From: Sphaerolaimus hirsutus
Lineage: Eukaryota; Nematoda; Chromadorea; Monhysterida; Sphaerolaimidae
Length of the DNA stretch: 64,000 nt
Assembly: GCA_964036195.1 (NCBI GenBank)
Contig: OZ038453.1
Location: forward strand, 7,951,469-8,015,468
Reading direction: 5' to 3'
Under the pieces are notes generated by a model. That model had not been told where the DNA came from. It made no database searches and worked only from the letters and a program-made list of their open reading frames with translations. Within the stretch, counting starts at the first letter, position 1. Each line of letters opens with the position of its first letter. Below are positions 1-10,670 of this stretch, in pieces. A program made the position numbers and the translations under genes.

Positions 1-165
1 CTGTTTTAATAACCGTATTTCCTCGAAATACCTACAGGGGCTTATTTTTTCAGATTGAAAGTTTTGAGGGGGTATTTAGAGGGTGTACTATTTCGCCAAA
101 CATTTGCGTGAAAGTCGTAGAGAAATGATGCGCTTTCACATACCCAACATCGATAATAGATGCGA

Positions 166-372
166 CCAGGTGTCAGTTCCGCAAATAGAGAAGTGAGAAG
201 TGAAATGGCAAAAGCGATGTGAATTGAGAAGTAAAATGGCAAAGTGAAGAGAAATATTTTTTATATTTTACTTCTCATCTGCCAATTTTCTTGCCATTTC
301 ACTTCGCTTTTGCCAATTTACTTAGCTTTTGCCATTTCACTTCTCGCTTCTCAATTTGCGGAACTGCCCCAG
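166..372. repeat. Fold-back element, CCAGGTGTCAGTTCCGCAAA termini
   Basis: The left end CCAGGTGTCAGTTCCGCAAA is mirrored by TTTGCGGAACTGCCCCAG at the right, with inverted AAGTGAAATGGCAAA / TTTGCCATTTCACTT inside. A second copy lies at 48742-48963. Bases 1-165 hold part of a CCGTATT-type element and no gene. Confidence 0.6.
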
Positions 373-635
373 ATCGTATATATGTGTGCATATGTGTATT
401 AGTGCGTGGATTTTGTAGTTTTTGGAGTTTTGTATTTTCATATAATAAGTACATAACATTTTAAATTGACCATTTTATGACTTTCAACAATCATCAGTAG
501 AAGAGAATCATGAAAAAATGTCATTGCAATTGCAAATAAAAACCAAAACAAAAAAATAGGTTCTGAATTTAGCCCATCAGCGATTATAAAACATAAAAAT
601 ACCAAAATAAAAACTGAAAAATGCAAAATTTTCAG

Positions 636-3600
636 GTGAAACGTCAACGCGAACCCGTATCAACTGATTCAGATTTGAATCTCGGCAAAGCGGGACAAAA
701 GTTTGTGGATCCGGATTCTAGCCCGTTGCCGCGAAGGAAGGAAACTGTTATTGGTGTGTTTGGTTTTTAAAACGTGTTTTTCAAAATGTTGAGTTTTTAG
801 ATTGAAATTCTTTGATTATTTGTATGTTATGCACATTTTGATAGACGTATGATGTAAAGTACAGATTTATAGGAACACATTTAATTGGGTTTAGATTTTT
901 GTTGATTTGTAGGTTTATGTCCATATTGTAAAATGAATAAATGTCACTTTGTACCAGGGGTCTTGTAGATTTGGACCACCGCGGGAGTTCAGATAGATAG
1001 TAAATCGCTCCTCCAGAGGGATAGATAGCTGAAAAAAATTGGGGGGGTCAATATATAGGCTATTTTGAGGTTTAGAAGCTAAAAAGAGGGAAAAAATCGC
1101 TAAAAATAGATGAAACATAGGTAAAAATAGGTTAAGAGTAGGTACATAAGCACATAAATAGCCAAAAATAGCTGAAAATGTGCAATATGATACACACATT
1201 AATGATTTTGACAGTGAAAATATATAAATAGGTATGAAAAGTAGCGATTATGAGTGAAAATTAGGGCAAATTTCTCAAAAATCGCACCAGGATAGATAGA
1301 TAGCTGGCGATTTTTTTTTTGAGGGGGGTTCAGGGGATAGTAGCCAAAAATTTCGCCTCAGGATAGATAGATAGCTGAGCGGCCTCCGGGATAGATAGAT
1401 AGCTGGAGCGTTTGGGGGGTAACCCCCACCCCCCCAATCCCCCTACCAGACTCCTGCTTTGTACAAAGTGAATACAATATAGTTAACAAAACATTTATTT
1501 ACATGTATTTTCATCATTGTGTTTTTAATGGCATTGGCACAATATTTTGATCATAGTTGTCACAAGTTTATATTTAGTTTTTGCCCAGGGCATTCGAAGT
1601 ATTGCTCAAAAATTTTATTGGCCATCTATTTAAATGACATTAGGGGAGGCAGGGGTGTTATAGGTAACATAATAACTGCTTGTTACTGAAAACTGAACTC
1701 AGTTTACATCTAAATTCAAACACATTTGTCAACTGCTTTATGAGTGTAACAAGATCATCAGTGTGACCACACTGTAACACCCAAAAGTCACATGAAACCA
1801 CACTTTCACCCCCAAGCATTGGCATTAGCACTTGCACTGGCACTTGCACTTGCACTTGATTGTCCATTGCCACTAGCTGATGCACTTCCACTGCCATGTG
1901 CTGATGCAGAACTGGACCCTGTTCCATGAGTGTTACCAGTGCCATGTTCATGTGAATGACCAGTGCCATGTTCATGTGAGTGACCAGTGCCATGTTCATG
2001 GGAATGACCAGTACCATGTTCATGTGAATGACCAGTGCCATGTTCATGTGAATGACCAGTGCCATGTTCATGTGAATGACCAGTGCCGTGTTCATGAGTG
2101 TGATCAGTGCCTGTGTTCGCATTGTTCAATATGCTTTCTGCACTTGTTTTCCATCCTTTTGGGGATTCACTTAACACATGAGAAATGTGAAAGTTGAAGA
2201 TTCCTGCTTTTTACCAACCTGCATCTGTTGAATGAGATGTGTGCACCTTGAACTCACAGGTGTTCTTATTACCTGTGATGATTTGTAATTATAATTATGA
2301 CTCACATGGTTACACAGACAGTTCAAACCTGATTTGTCTGCTGGGATAACACACAGTGGTTTCACTGCTAAGCTATGGCTGCAATAATCATTTGCGATGC
2401 CTGAGCCAGCCACAGGCCAAATTACACCTGTAAAATAACCATTTTAATGGTTACCTTGTTGGTGGAATTATTGTGTGTATCTACCCTAGCAATTTTGTTG
2501 ACAGATAGAAGCATACACTAAGCATATAGTCAAAATATTCACATACCATGAATAGATTTTTTACATACATGAATACACACGACCATTTAAAAAGCATCTT
2601 ACTCTGTATTTACATTTACATCCATTTCAGCACCATTGTATACATCCTTGATTTTGAGTGACTTTCAAATATTCAAAATTCCAAATATTCAAAATTTATA
2701 ACATACCACAATTGGCATCGGGTATGTTCACATACTTCGGCTCTTGCACCATTACTGCAGGTATGGGGGTGTTCCAGACATCGGACCCCTCAGTCTCTTC
2801 GATACCATTGCACCAGTACCATGGTCCCCCAGATTCAAGCCTTCGTAGACCTACCCAGTGATGCCAGCTGAACAATTTTGATTTCTGTGAAGTAGGTGTG
2901 TTTTTGAGTAGTGTGCTGTGGTGTAGTCAGTGAGGGTAGGGAGCTGGCTGCCCCCCATTCATGAGGCTGCATATACAATCCCCCCAAAATGTGATTGGGA
3001 TGGAAAATCATGATGTTTTGATGATCATTCTTATCCTGGTAGAACTGAATCAGAACTAGTTGAATCCTCACATCCACACACTTTGTGGAAGTATAATACA
3101 GCCAAACCTACCACAAAATCTATAGCCTCTTGCCTATAATCTTCATCATGCAAAATGGCGGGAATTCCACCAATCAGTTTGCACTCATCAACAGTGTCTT
3201 TTGCAAAGACCAATTTTTTCAGAGACACTAGACAGTCACCATTGGACATTGTCTTGTGGCCACCACTCAGAAGTCTTGCTTTTGCTGTGAGGTCTGTGTC
3301 ACAGTCTGCTAGTGAGGTGCCTGAGTTTGCAAGAATGTTTCACACATTTTGTTAACTGAAGGAACTGAAATATTTTCTTCAAAATGGTTCAATGTGAATG
3401 TGCAAGTTCAACATACACATGTATTTACATTTTTTACATATATTCAGTTGAAGCATGTAAATATTTATTTTATTCTGAAAAATGTGTAAATTGATTTACA
3501 CTCAGCTTGCATGGTTGGCTGTTTTCTCCTTCAAAATTGTAAAATAAGTTCCCATTGATTGGTTGACTGTTTCAAGTTTCAACCCACGAGTATTTTTGTT

Positions 3601-6600
3601 CACTTTTTTGAAAAAACGTGGATAAATCATTGTTTTAACGGGGGATATTTCCCTCTCAAACCAGGGGTTTTGTAGATTTAAACCACCGCGGGGGTTCATT
3701 CATATAGATAGTAAATCGCTCCTCCGGAGGGATAGATAGTTAACAAAAATATTTTTGGGGGTGTTCGCGGAGATTCAATATATAGCATTTTCTATGGTAA
3801 AGAAGGAATAAAAATGAAAAAAATCTCTAAAAGTAGGTGAAAAATAGCCAAAAATAGGTATATAAGCATGTATAGTACACAAAATAGCTGAAAATAGCGA
3901 TTTTGAAGGTGAAATACTAAAACGGTATGAAAATAACGCTTATGAGCGAAAATTGGGGCAAAATTTTTCAGACATCGCTCCTGGTAGGTGGGGATAGATA
4001 GCCAAAAAATTTGCTTCCGGGATAGATAGATAGATATTTAGATGAGCGGCCTCCGGGATAGATAGATAGCTGGCGGATTTGGGGTGGGGTACCTCTACCC
4101 CCTTACTAAGCCCCTGGCTCAAACAAACCTATAAGTGCGGTCAATATCGACAATACAATCATTGTATCCATTTTGCACAAGTTTTTGTCAACTTTTTGTA
4201 GACTGGGCTTGGTTAATTTCATAAAAGCAGATAAAGTTTTAAATAATGAATGTAGCTTTGAATAGTTTCGCATTTCATAAGCGACACTAACATTTGTGTA
4301 AAGTAAATTAAAATTGTAAAATTTATTAAATTCGCAATCAAAACGATAAGCCGCTGTCGCCGCCATACGTAAAGTTCGGTTAATGTTGTAAAAATCTGCA
4401 TAACATCAAATGCCGAATGTTAAATACTACGGCTTTCAATGTTGATAGAAAAATCTCATATCACTTGGTTAGGGTTCAAACGGGATCCCGATCCCGGATC
4501 CCGTGAAATTCCGGGATTTAGCAGTCCCGAACCCGATCCCGAAACCCCAATCCCGATCCCGATCCCGAAATCCAAAAATACCAATCCCTATCCCGAAAAC
4601 TTTCAAATCCCGATCCCGAGAATCTCCCAAGTCCGGGATCCCGATCCCGGAAAAAATAGTGGAAATTATAAAAAAGTGAAAAAATGACATTTTTGCGTGC
4701 AAAAATGTGAACGCAGACCCCCAGCGTCCATTTTATGTCACTTTTCTGGCATCCAACAGTGTTTTGAGACCTTTATGAACAACTGTGAATGCCAGAACAT
4801 TGACGAAAATCTCTATCCCTAGACCCCGATCCGGATCCCGAAAAAATGCCAATCCCGATCCCGTGACCCCAATCCCGATCCCGAAATCTCAAAATACCGA
4901 TCACGATCCCGAAACCCCAATCCCGATCCCGATCCCGAAATCTCAAAAAGTTAACCCCGATCCCGAAAAGTCAATCCCGTTTGAACCCTACACTTGGTAC
5001 CATATTCCCTATATTTCCATCGCTGAATATTTTCAACGCTAGCATTGAATATGCTTTGATGCATGCTATTTATTCGCTTTCTGAAATCGGTAAATTTGCG
5101 TATGGAAATTCATATGCGTTAAGTCATAAATGCATGACAATTGAAATATGAATGGAAACGATGAACTATACAACTTTAAAAAAATATAAATTTCCATCAC
5201 TTTCCAGAACCGGAACAGACATTCACATCGAAACTTTTGCAAGTTTTCTCACCCCGTCTACACCGTTCATTCACCGCGCCGCAGGTCGGTTTTTAAAGGG
5301 TGTTTTTTTTTTAAAAAAATCGAAAAGTGACTGATGTCGATCCCGTATTTTATATTTTCTGGTATTTGAAAAAGTGTCGATATGATTGTCCCATGTCGAT
5401 ATTGTTTCAAATTTTTTGATGTCGCTATAATTAGTAGAGCGAGTTTTTTGCACAGAATAATACCGTGATCTGGTGAAAATTTTGCTAAATAACAAAGTTT
5501 TCTGCTTGATTATCATAGCCAAAGTAATGTATTTTAAGAAATTTTTGTTTCAGTATTCAGATTGGTGTGGTATATTTTAGGGGAAATGCGCAGTCAGCAG
5601 ATTACACAATTACGTTTTTTTCAAATACCAGTTGTTGTTATTTACCTTTTTTGAAGTTTTTTAAAATAATTTCTCTCCTTTTCAACAAACTTTTGAAATA
5701 TTCAAAGAATTTTTTTTTAAATCCCTTGTATTCTCAGGCACCCGCTGGCCCAACGGTAGAACAGAAAGCATACCCGGAAGCGCATAGATCTGTTAGTGTT
5801 CTTTGTGAAACTTTGAATTAGGGATGGAAAAAAGCGCTTTTTCAATGCCCCCACTTTAAAAAACGCTTTTTAAATAAAATATAATTCTTAACAGCAGTAC
5901 AGCCAGCCTAGCCAGGTGAACAATCTTTGGGAATTTTTTTGTCACTAAACCTTCGAAATCACTATTTTGCGTTATGTGTACTTTTGCGTAGTTACATAGA
6001 GGTACTTTTCATGCATTTTGAGTTATTTTTCCCTTTCTGTTTCTATACCTTGCAAAACTATATATATTCATTTTACCCCCAACACCGAAAGAGAATTTTA
6101 CATTACGGCGTGCGGGGCCCTCATTCTACTCTGGCCTCTGCCCCCCAAAATACCCCACCAAATACCCACTCCCTCCAAATACCCCCAATACCCCCCCAAA
6201 TACCCCCCAATCCCATTCAGGGCGGGCCCCCCGAAACCCACCGATCGATCAGCGTGGCCAGCGGTCAACAGCAGCAAAAAGCGCTGGCCGCTGCGGCCGA
6301 AGCGAAGGGACGCTGTGCTAGTGACGTGTACGATTTTACGGAGCTCAAGAGGTGGGCGGGGTTTACCGGAGTTTTGTGCACCGTACCGTACCGGAGAGTT
6401 TGGGTTTTACGGTAGACCAGAGGTCTCCAAGATTTTGGCCCTCGCGGGGGTTGGATGAATAGCAAATCGCTCCTCGGATAGATAGCTGAAAATTTTTCAA
6501 GGGGGGGGGGGCTCGCGCGGGCAAAATATATAAGCTTTTTCAATGCACAGAAGGCAGAAAGGGGAAAAATCGCTAAAAACAGGTTAAGTAGCTAAAAATA

Positions 6601-7043
6601 TGTATATAAACATGTTTATAGGCGAAAGCCGCGATTTTGAAGGCGAAAAACTATAAAAAGGTGTGAAAATAAACGATTTTGAGTGAAAGTTGGGGCAAAA
6701 TTTCTCAAAAATCGCTCTAGATAGGTAGATAGCTGGCCGATTTGGGGATAGATCGCCAAAAAATTTGCCTCCGGGATAGATAGATAGATAGCTGGCGGAT
6801 TTGGGGGGGGCAGACCCCCCAGCTCCCCCCCCATAGGAGGGGTTTACCGTAGTTTACCGTGCACCGTACCGGAGAGTTGGGGTTTACGGTAGAATCTGGT
6901 TTACCGGGAGATTTCAACCGCCCTTTTTTAACAGGACATACGGCGGGATGGGTTCACACAATCCGGGACAAGGTTCTTTGGATGAAAATAAATTTTCCGT
7001 CTATGCCGGAGTAGATGCAGCGGTTGGCCAGCGGTATTACTGA
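636..7043 (+). CDS. 3' part of an unrecognised multi-exon gene (at least 5 exons)
   Basis: Exons joined by phase: 636-753, 5208-5284, 5738-5791, 6221-6351, 6935-7043 (stop TGA 7041-7043). All five have AG before and GT after (the last ends at the stop), and the phases chain without a break (1, 0, 0, 2), giving 163 codons including the stop. The predicted protein is rich in Pro, Ser, Arg and Gln. It has two similar short stretches, EAHRSVSV-like at the end of exon 3 (read past its donor) and ETHRSISV in exon 4, a QQQQ run followed by an Ala-rich stretch, and ends VGQRYY. No known domain is recognised; it looks like a disordered C-terminal tail. The 5' end probably lies before the window, since the first exon opens in frame after an acceptor. 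The first intron (754-5207) contains a complete gene on the other strand. Exon 1 belongs to this chain only by phase and could belong to another transcript. Confidence 0.5.
955..1456. mobile_element. hAT-like non-autonomous element, GATAGATAG family
   Basis: Starts CAGGGGTCTTGTAG and ends CAGACTCCTG, flanked by an exact 8-bp duplication CTTTGTAC (947-954 and 1457-1464). The interior holds tandem GATAGATAGATAGCTGG-like motifs and no coding frame. The 8-bp target duplication and CAGGG end fit the hAT superfamily. Confidence 0.8.
1806..4171 (-). CDS. Secreted C-type lectin-like protein with histidine-rich repeat tail (complete, 5 exons)
   Basis: Exons on the - strand in order: 4171-4129, 3320-3112, 2884-2707, 2427-2329, 2203-1806. 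Phases agree throughout and sum to 309 codons with stop (308 aa). Exon 1 is a hydrophobic signal peptide (MDTMIVLSILTALIG). Exons 2-4 form a C-type lectin-like fold: DECKLIGG, then WHHWVGLRR, a WYWCNG segment, and paired cysteines in NDYCSHSLAVKPLC. The usual EPN/QPD sugar motif is not clear, and only ND of the WND motif remains, so calcium-dependent sugar binding is uncertain. The last exon encodes GTDHTHEH plus six GTGHSHEH octapeptides (24-bp units, about 1944-2110), then a Ser/Ala/Gly/Asn tail ending ANANAWG. The His tail suggests Zn/Cu or surface binding outside the cell (inference). The exon 4/5 junction is the least certain; a stronger donor (GTGAGT at 2305-2300) would end exon 4 at 2306 in another phase. 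The gene lies inside an intron of a + strand gene. Confidence 0.72.
1944..2110 (-). repeat. 24-bp coding tandem repeat (His-rich octapeptide array)
   Basis: Seven consecutive 24-bp units; on the + strand each reads about CCAGTGCCATGTTCATGTGA plus four bases. Six encode GTGHSHEH and the first-translated unit encodes GTDHTHEH. Changes between units are mostly synonymous (GTGAAT/GTGAGT, AGTGCC/AGTACC), which suggests selection on the protein. Confidence 0.85.
3662..4116. mobile_element. hAT-like non-autonomous element, GATAGATAG family
   Basis: Starts CAGGGGTTTTGTAG, ends AAGCCCCTG, with flanks TCTCAAAC (3654-3661) and GCTCAAAC (4117-4124), matching at 7 of 8 bases. Same interior as the copy at 955-1456. 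It inserted 12 bp from the exon 1 splice donor of the lectin-like gene on the - strand, leaving the donor intact. Confidence 0.8.
4470..4990. mobile_element. hAT-like element, TAGGGTTCAAACG ends, CCCGATC family
   Basis: TAGGGTTCAAACGGGATCCC at one end and CCCGTTTGAACCCTA at the other, with exact 8-bp duplications CACTTGGT (4462-4469, 4991-4998). Inside are arrays of GATCCC/CCCGATC at both ends around a short unique core. The apparent frames in it are products of the short-period repeat. Confidence 0.88.
6418..6840. mobile_element. hAT-like element, GATAGATAG family (boundaries approximate)
   Basis: Begins CAGAGGTCTCCAAGATTTTGG and carries the same internal GATAGATAGATAGCTGGCGG motifs as the copies at 955 and 3662. 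It lies in the last intron of the 636-7043 gene. The 3' end and target duplication are not clear. Confidence 0.5.
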
Positions 7044-7585
7044 TCGATTATCGATCGATATTTATCGACTTATTTTTTTCAGATGAATTGATTTGGTCGA
7101 TTTATCAATTTCAACTATGTATTGGTGGTGGGTGGCTCACTTGTGCTGATTAAATGAATATTCGAAACTCGTTGGAAAGGTAAAGTTGTCACTGTTTTTC
7201 GTCGTTTCTGATTACATTTTGTCAAATTTGGCGACATGACTTGTGGCGGATTTGACAAAAAAATTGATACAGACATCAATTTTCAGCCCTTAAAAAAGAT
7301 TTACGTCATAAGTGATGTCGCTTGCTTTGATGTGTACATAATTATGTATATGTAATGTGTATTGGACTCTGATGGTATATTCTGAAAGTGACTGGGAAAT
7401 TATTTTATGTCAGTTTTTTTCAGTTTTCTTTTCTGTCCTACTACTTGACATAATGTGAAATTGGCACCTGCGATATGTTTATTTTTCATTGGCGTTTTTG
7501 GCACTTTCCCATCACTGAATATACCATCAATATTTCATGCAACTTTTCCCCCTGAATTTTTTCTGTATAAACCAATCCCTGATTC

Positions 7586-9009
7586 TAGGGTTCAAACGAT
7601 ATGACTTTTCGATATTCGATATTCGATATTTTTTCAAAATTTTCGATAACGATATTCGATATTCGATATTTTTTTCTGAAACTCGATATTCGATATCGAT
7701 ACGATATGGAACCTCGATATCGATATTCGATATTGAAAAATGGTCAATATTCGATATTCGATATTTTGATATTTTCGATATTCGATATTGCGATATGCTT
7801 TTGGTATAGCAAGGCATATTTCAAGTGGCATATTGTATTTTCATGTGGTTGCACACATGTTTAATCATCTCTTTAGTGAAATTTGAATGGTACAAGTGAT
7901 TTTAACAAGCTTTACATCACTCAATGGTAGAAAATAGAAGAAAAACATGATGAATCGAAGTGTGTCAGACAAACAACAATTGGTAGATATTACAGTTCAT
8001 CCTAACCTATTGCTTAAGGGCATGTTGCAAAAAAAGTATATCAGCATTTTCTGGCTTCAAATTTAGCACTCCAACAACAATGACATTATAAATACTGTAC
8101 TTTTACTCATCAAATACAATACTATAAGCACATCAGATCAACCATAAACATCTCAGAATGAAAATGAAAAGTAAATTTGGGGACACAATACAGGTTCGAT
8201 ATATCGAAAAAATGGTTGATATTCGATATCGATATTTGATCATTTTTCAAAATTTTCGATATCGATATTCGATATTTTTTCAAAATTTTCGATATCGATA
8301 TTCGATATTCGATATTAAAAAATGGTCGATATCTAGGGTGTCAAATTTCCGTTTTCCGTTTCCGTTTTCCGCAGGCAAATGTTTTCCGTTTTCCGTTCCG
8401 TTTTCCGGCTGCTGAAATTTTTTTTCCGTTTTCCGCAAATTTTTTTCCGTTTCCGTTTTTCCGGCTCATTTTCCGTTTTCCGGCTAAATTTTCAGTTTTT
8501 CCGCCTTTTTTCCGTTTTCCGCCTCAATTTCCAGTTTTTCCGCTTTTTTTCCATTTTCCGCCTCAATTCTCCATTTTTCCGCCTCATTTTACCTTTTTCT
8601 GGCCCAACTTTCTGTTTTCTGATCAGCCAAACTGGTAAAAATTCATGCAGATTGTCAATGATGTGAAAAATTTTCTGTTTCCAGCAAAATTACTGCAAAT
8701 TTTTTCCACTTCCAGCAAAATTTCAGCAAATTTTATCCATTTTCCGGCAAAATTTCAGCAAGTTTTTCCATTTCTGTGCTAATTTGATTTTTCCGTTTCC
8801 GTTTTTCCGGCCTCTTTTTCTGTTTTCCAGCCACTGAAAAAAAATTTCCGTTTCCGTTTTCCGCCAAGTGCAAATTTTTTTCCGTTTTCCGTTCCGTTTT
8901 CCGGCCGCTGAAAAATTTTTTCCGTTTCCGTTTTCCGTAGAAAATTTTTTTTGACACCCTATCGATATCCGATATTCGATATTCGATACGATATATCGTT
9001 TGAACCCTA
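7586..9009. mobile_element. hAT-like element, TAGGGTTCAAACG ends, CGATATT family (with nested insertion)
   Basis: Ends TAGGGTTCAAACGATA and ATCGTTTGAACCCTA, exact 8-bp duplications CCTGATTC (7578-7585, 9010-9017). Both sub-terminal regions are arrays of TTCGATATT/CGATATCGATA. A different element (8334-8961) has inserted in its right array. Confidence 0.9.
8334..8961. mobile_element. hAT-like element, TAGGGTGTCAAATTTCCG ends, TTTTCCG family
   Basis: TAGGGTGTCAAATTTCCG at the left and TTTTTTTTGACACCCTA at the right, exact 8-bp duplication TCGATATC (8326-8333, 8962-8969) taken from the host element. The interior is made of variants of TTTTCCGTTTTCCGGC in opposite orientation at the two ends. 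Confidence 0.9.
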
Positions 9010-10670
9010 CCTGATTCTACTATACCGTATACTTTCGTTTATTTTAAAAAATGTTTCAAATGTTACCAAATATATTTTTAGTGATATGTAGTGTTATGTT
9101 CGGGGTACCAAACGTTATGTATTTACCGTATCTGCTCGAATAATTCCCCTGGTAAATTATTTTTACGTCAGACATTTCGAGGGGGACTTTTTAGAGGGGC
9201 TTCTTATTAATTCAGCAAATTGTCAAGCATTTGTCAACTAATTTGACAGAATATGCTTTATTAAGAAAATAACGTGCAATTTTTGTGCAAATTGCACACA
9301 ACAAATTGATCTATGCGTAAATGGGGGAATTATTCGAGTAAATACGATGTGTTGTATAATGATGAATATTATACACAATATGAGACAAAAATATTGCATA
9401 CGAATGCTCTCTGTTGTTTATAATGAATATTGTGGCTTTATTAGTTTTTGCTTCGCAATTTTTTCATCAGTGAACTTACGTGAGCACTTTACAACTGGAT
9501 TTAGGAACATTTAAGTTCATTTTCCCCTCATTTAATTAATTATTTTTATCAGTCATATGTATTTACCCCATTTTTCGCACTAAAAATAATCAAAATACTA
9601 CTTTTTTTGTGCCCCGTATTAATTTTGGCGCTACGCAGTGAAATTTTATGGCCCGGACTTGATTGAAATGCAACTTGTCATTACTTTTGTCAAATTTTAG
9701 AATAGTACCCCGGTGTCAATTTGAAACTTACATGTGAAAAGTGAACTGGTAAATATTTGATAATTTTGCTTGTCACGTAAAATTTATGCATATCATTTGA
9801 TAAACTGCAGAATTGGTCCATAATCCAATGATTTTGCTTACACAAACTAGTTTTCTACCAAAATTTCGGAAAAAAGTATAACATTTTAATTTTGACACTT
9901 GACACTTGAAAACTACAAGGTGACAAGTAAATTTGTTAGCTAAAACACTTGTCATTTCCAAGTTTACTTTTGACCTGACATGACACTTTTCTTTTGACAG
10001 TCCAAGTGTAGAATGGCCCTTGACGCTATTAGGACGCCGTGGCGGTTTATTAGGAGAAATATCTAAACTGATTCTTTACACTGATTTGGTGTTTATGGTT
10101 GTATTTGTCCGCGTTGTGTATATATTTTTTTGTCGTTAATTGGTCGGAAATTGAATAAATTAGTATTTTTGAAGACGGAAAAATTGGATTTAATATAAAT
10201 ACGTTTAAAAAGTGATTTTTTGTTACAGGTTACAAAAGTGATTAGAAATAAATCACTGAACAAATACATGATGTACAAAAGATTTTTTGCAGAAAAATGA
10301 CACAATCGAATAATGTGCCTGCGCACACTAGTTTTCACACGATAGTTCGAAAACTCACAAATCAGCTTAGAACGCATTTGAGTTTTCTACAATGAGTTAG
10401 CCGTCAACTACAGTTGAAAATGACTCATTGTGGAAAACTCAAACACGTTCAAAGCTATTTTATGAATTTTCGAATTTTCGTGTGAAAACTAGTGTGCGCA
10501 GGGCCAATAGTAATATACTTCTCTTTCGTTTTATTTATTTTCGCAGTTTTTATCCAGCGTCACATCATGTTAGCCGGTCAGTTATTAATTGTTTATTTTT
10601 TTATTTTATTTTGTTTAAAAAAAATTAGTTTTTTTAATTGATTATTTTAGCCGTTTTTCTCAAATTTCAG
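9010..10670. other. Intergenic region upstream of the first recognised eIF2A exon
   Basis: No supported gene. It holds a diverged CCGTAT-type element at about 9128-9350 (CTCGAATAATTCCCC at one side, GGGGGAATTATTCGAGTAAATACG at the other), AT-rich sequence, and a fold-back repeat at 10317-10503. The missing short first coding exon of eIF2A should lie here or further upstream. I see no convincing ATG exon. Confidence 0.4.
10317..10503. repeat. Fold-back element, CTGCGCACACTAGTTTTCAC ends
   Basis: CTGCGCACACTAGTTTTCAC at the left is the reverse complement of GTGAAAACTAGTGTGCGCAG at the right. The arms AACTCACAAATCAGC... continue pairing almost to the centre (GTCAACTACAGTTGA). The same design recurs at 22270-22526, 24836-25040, 32263-32489 and 36219-36443. 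Confidence 0.7.

Noticed and set aside
1944..2110. CRISPR-like regular repeats
   Set aside because: Units are contiguous with no spacers, and the DNA is from an animal; it is a coding tandem repeat.
1880..2197. + strand frame across the 24-bp array (HVHVNDQC repeats)
   Set aside because: Shadow of the His-rich frame; the - strand joins phase-consistent lectin exons and a signal peptide.
4439..5042. Frames with IPIPIPKS / DRDRDWG-like repeats (also at 54800-55500)
   Set aside because: They are translations of the GATCCC array of a hAT-like element; they occur on both strands and in all frames.
7527..8415. Frames rich in RYSIFDI / EYRISNI
   Set aside because: Translations of the CGATATT array, not protein-coding.
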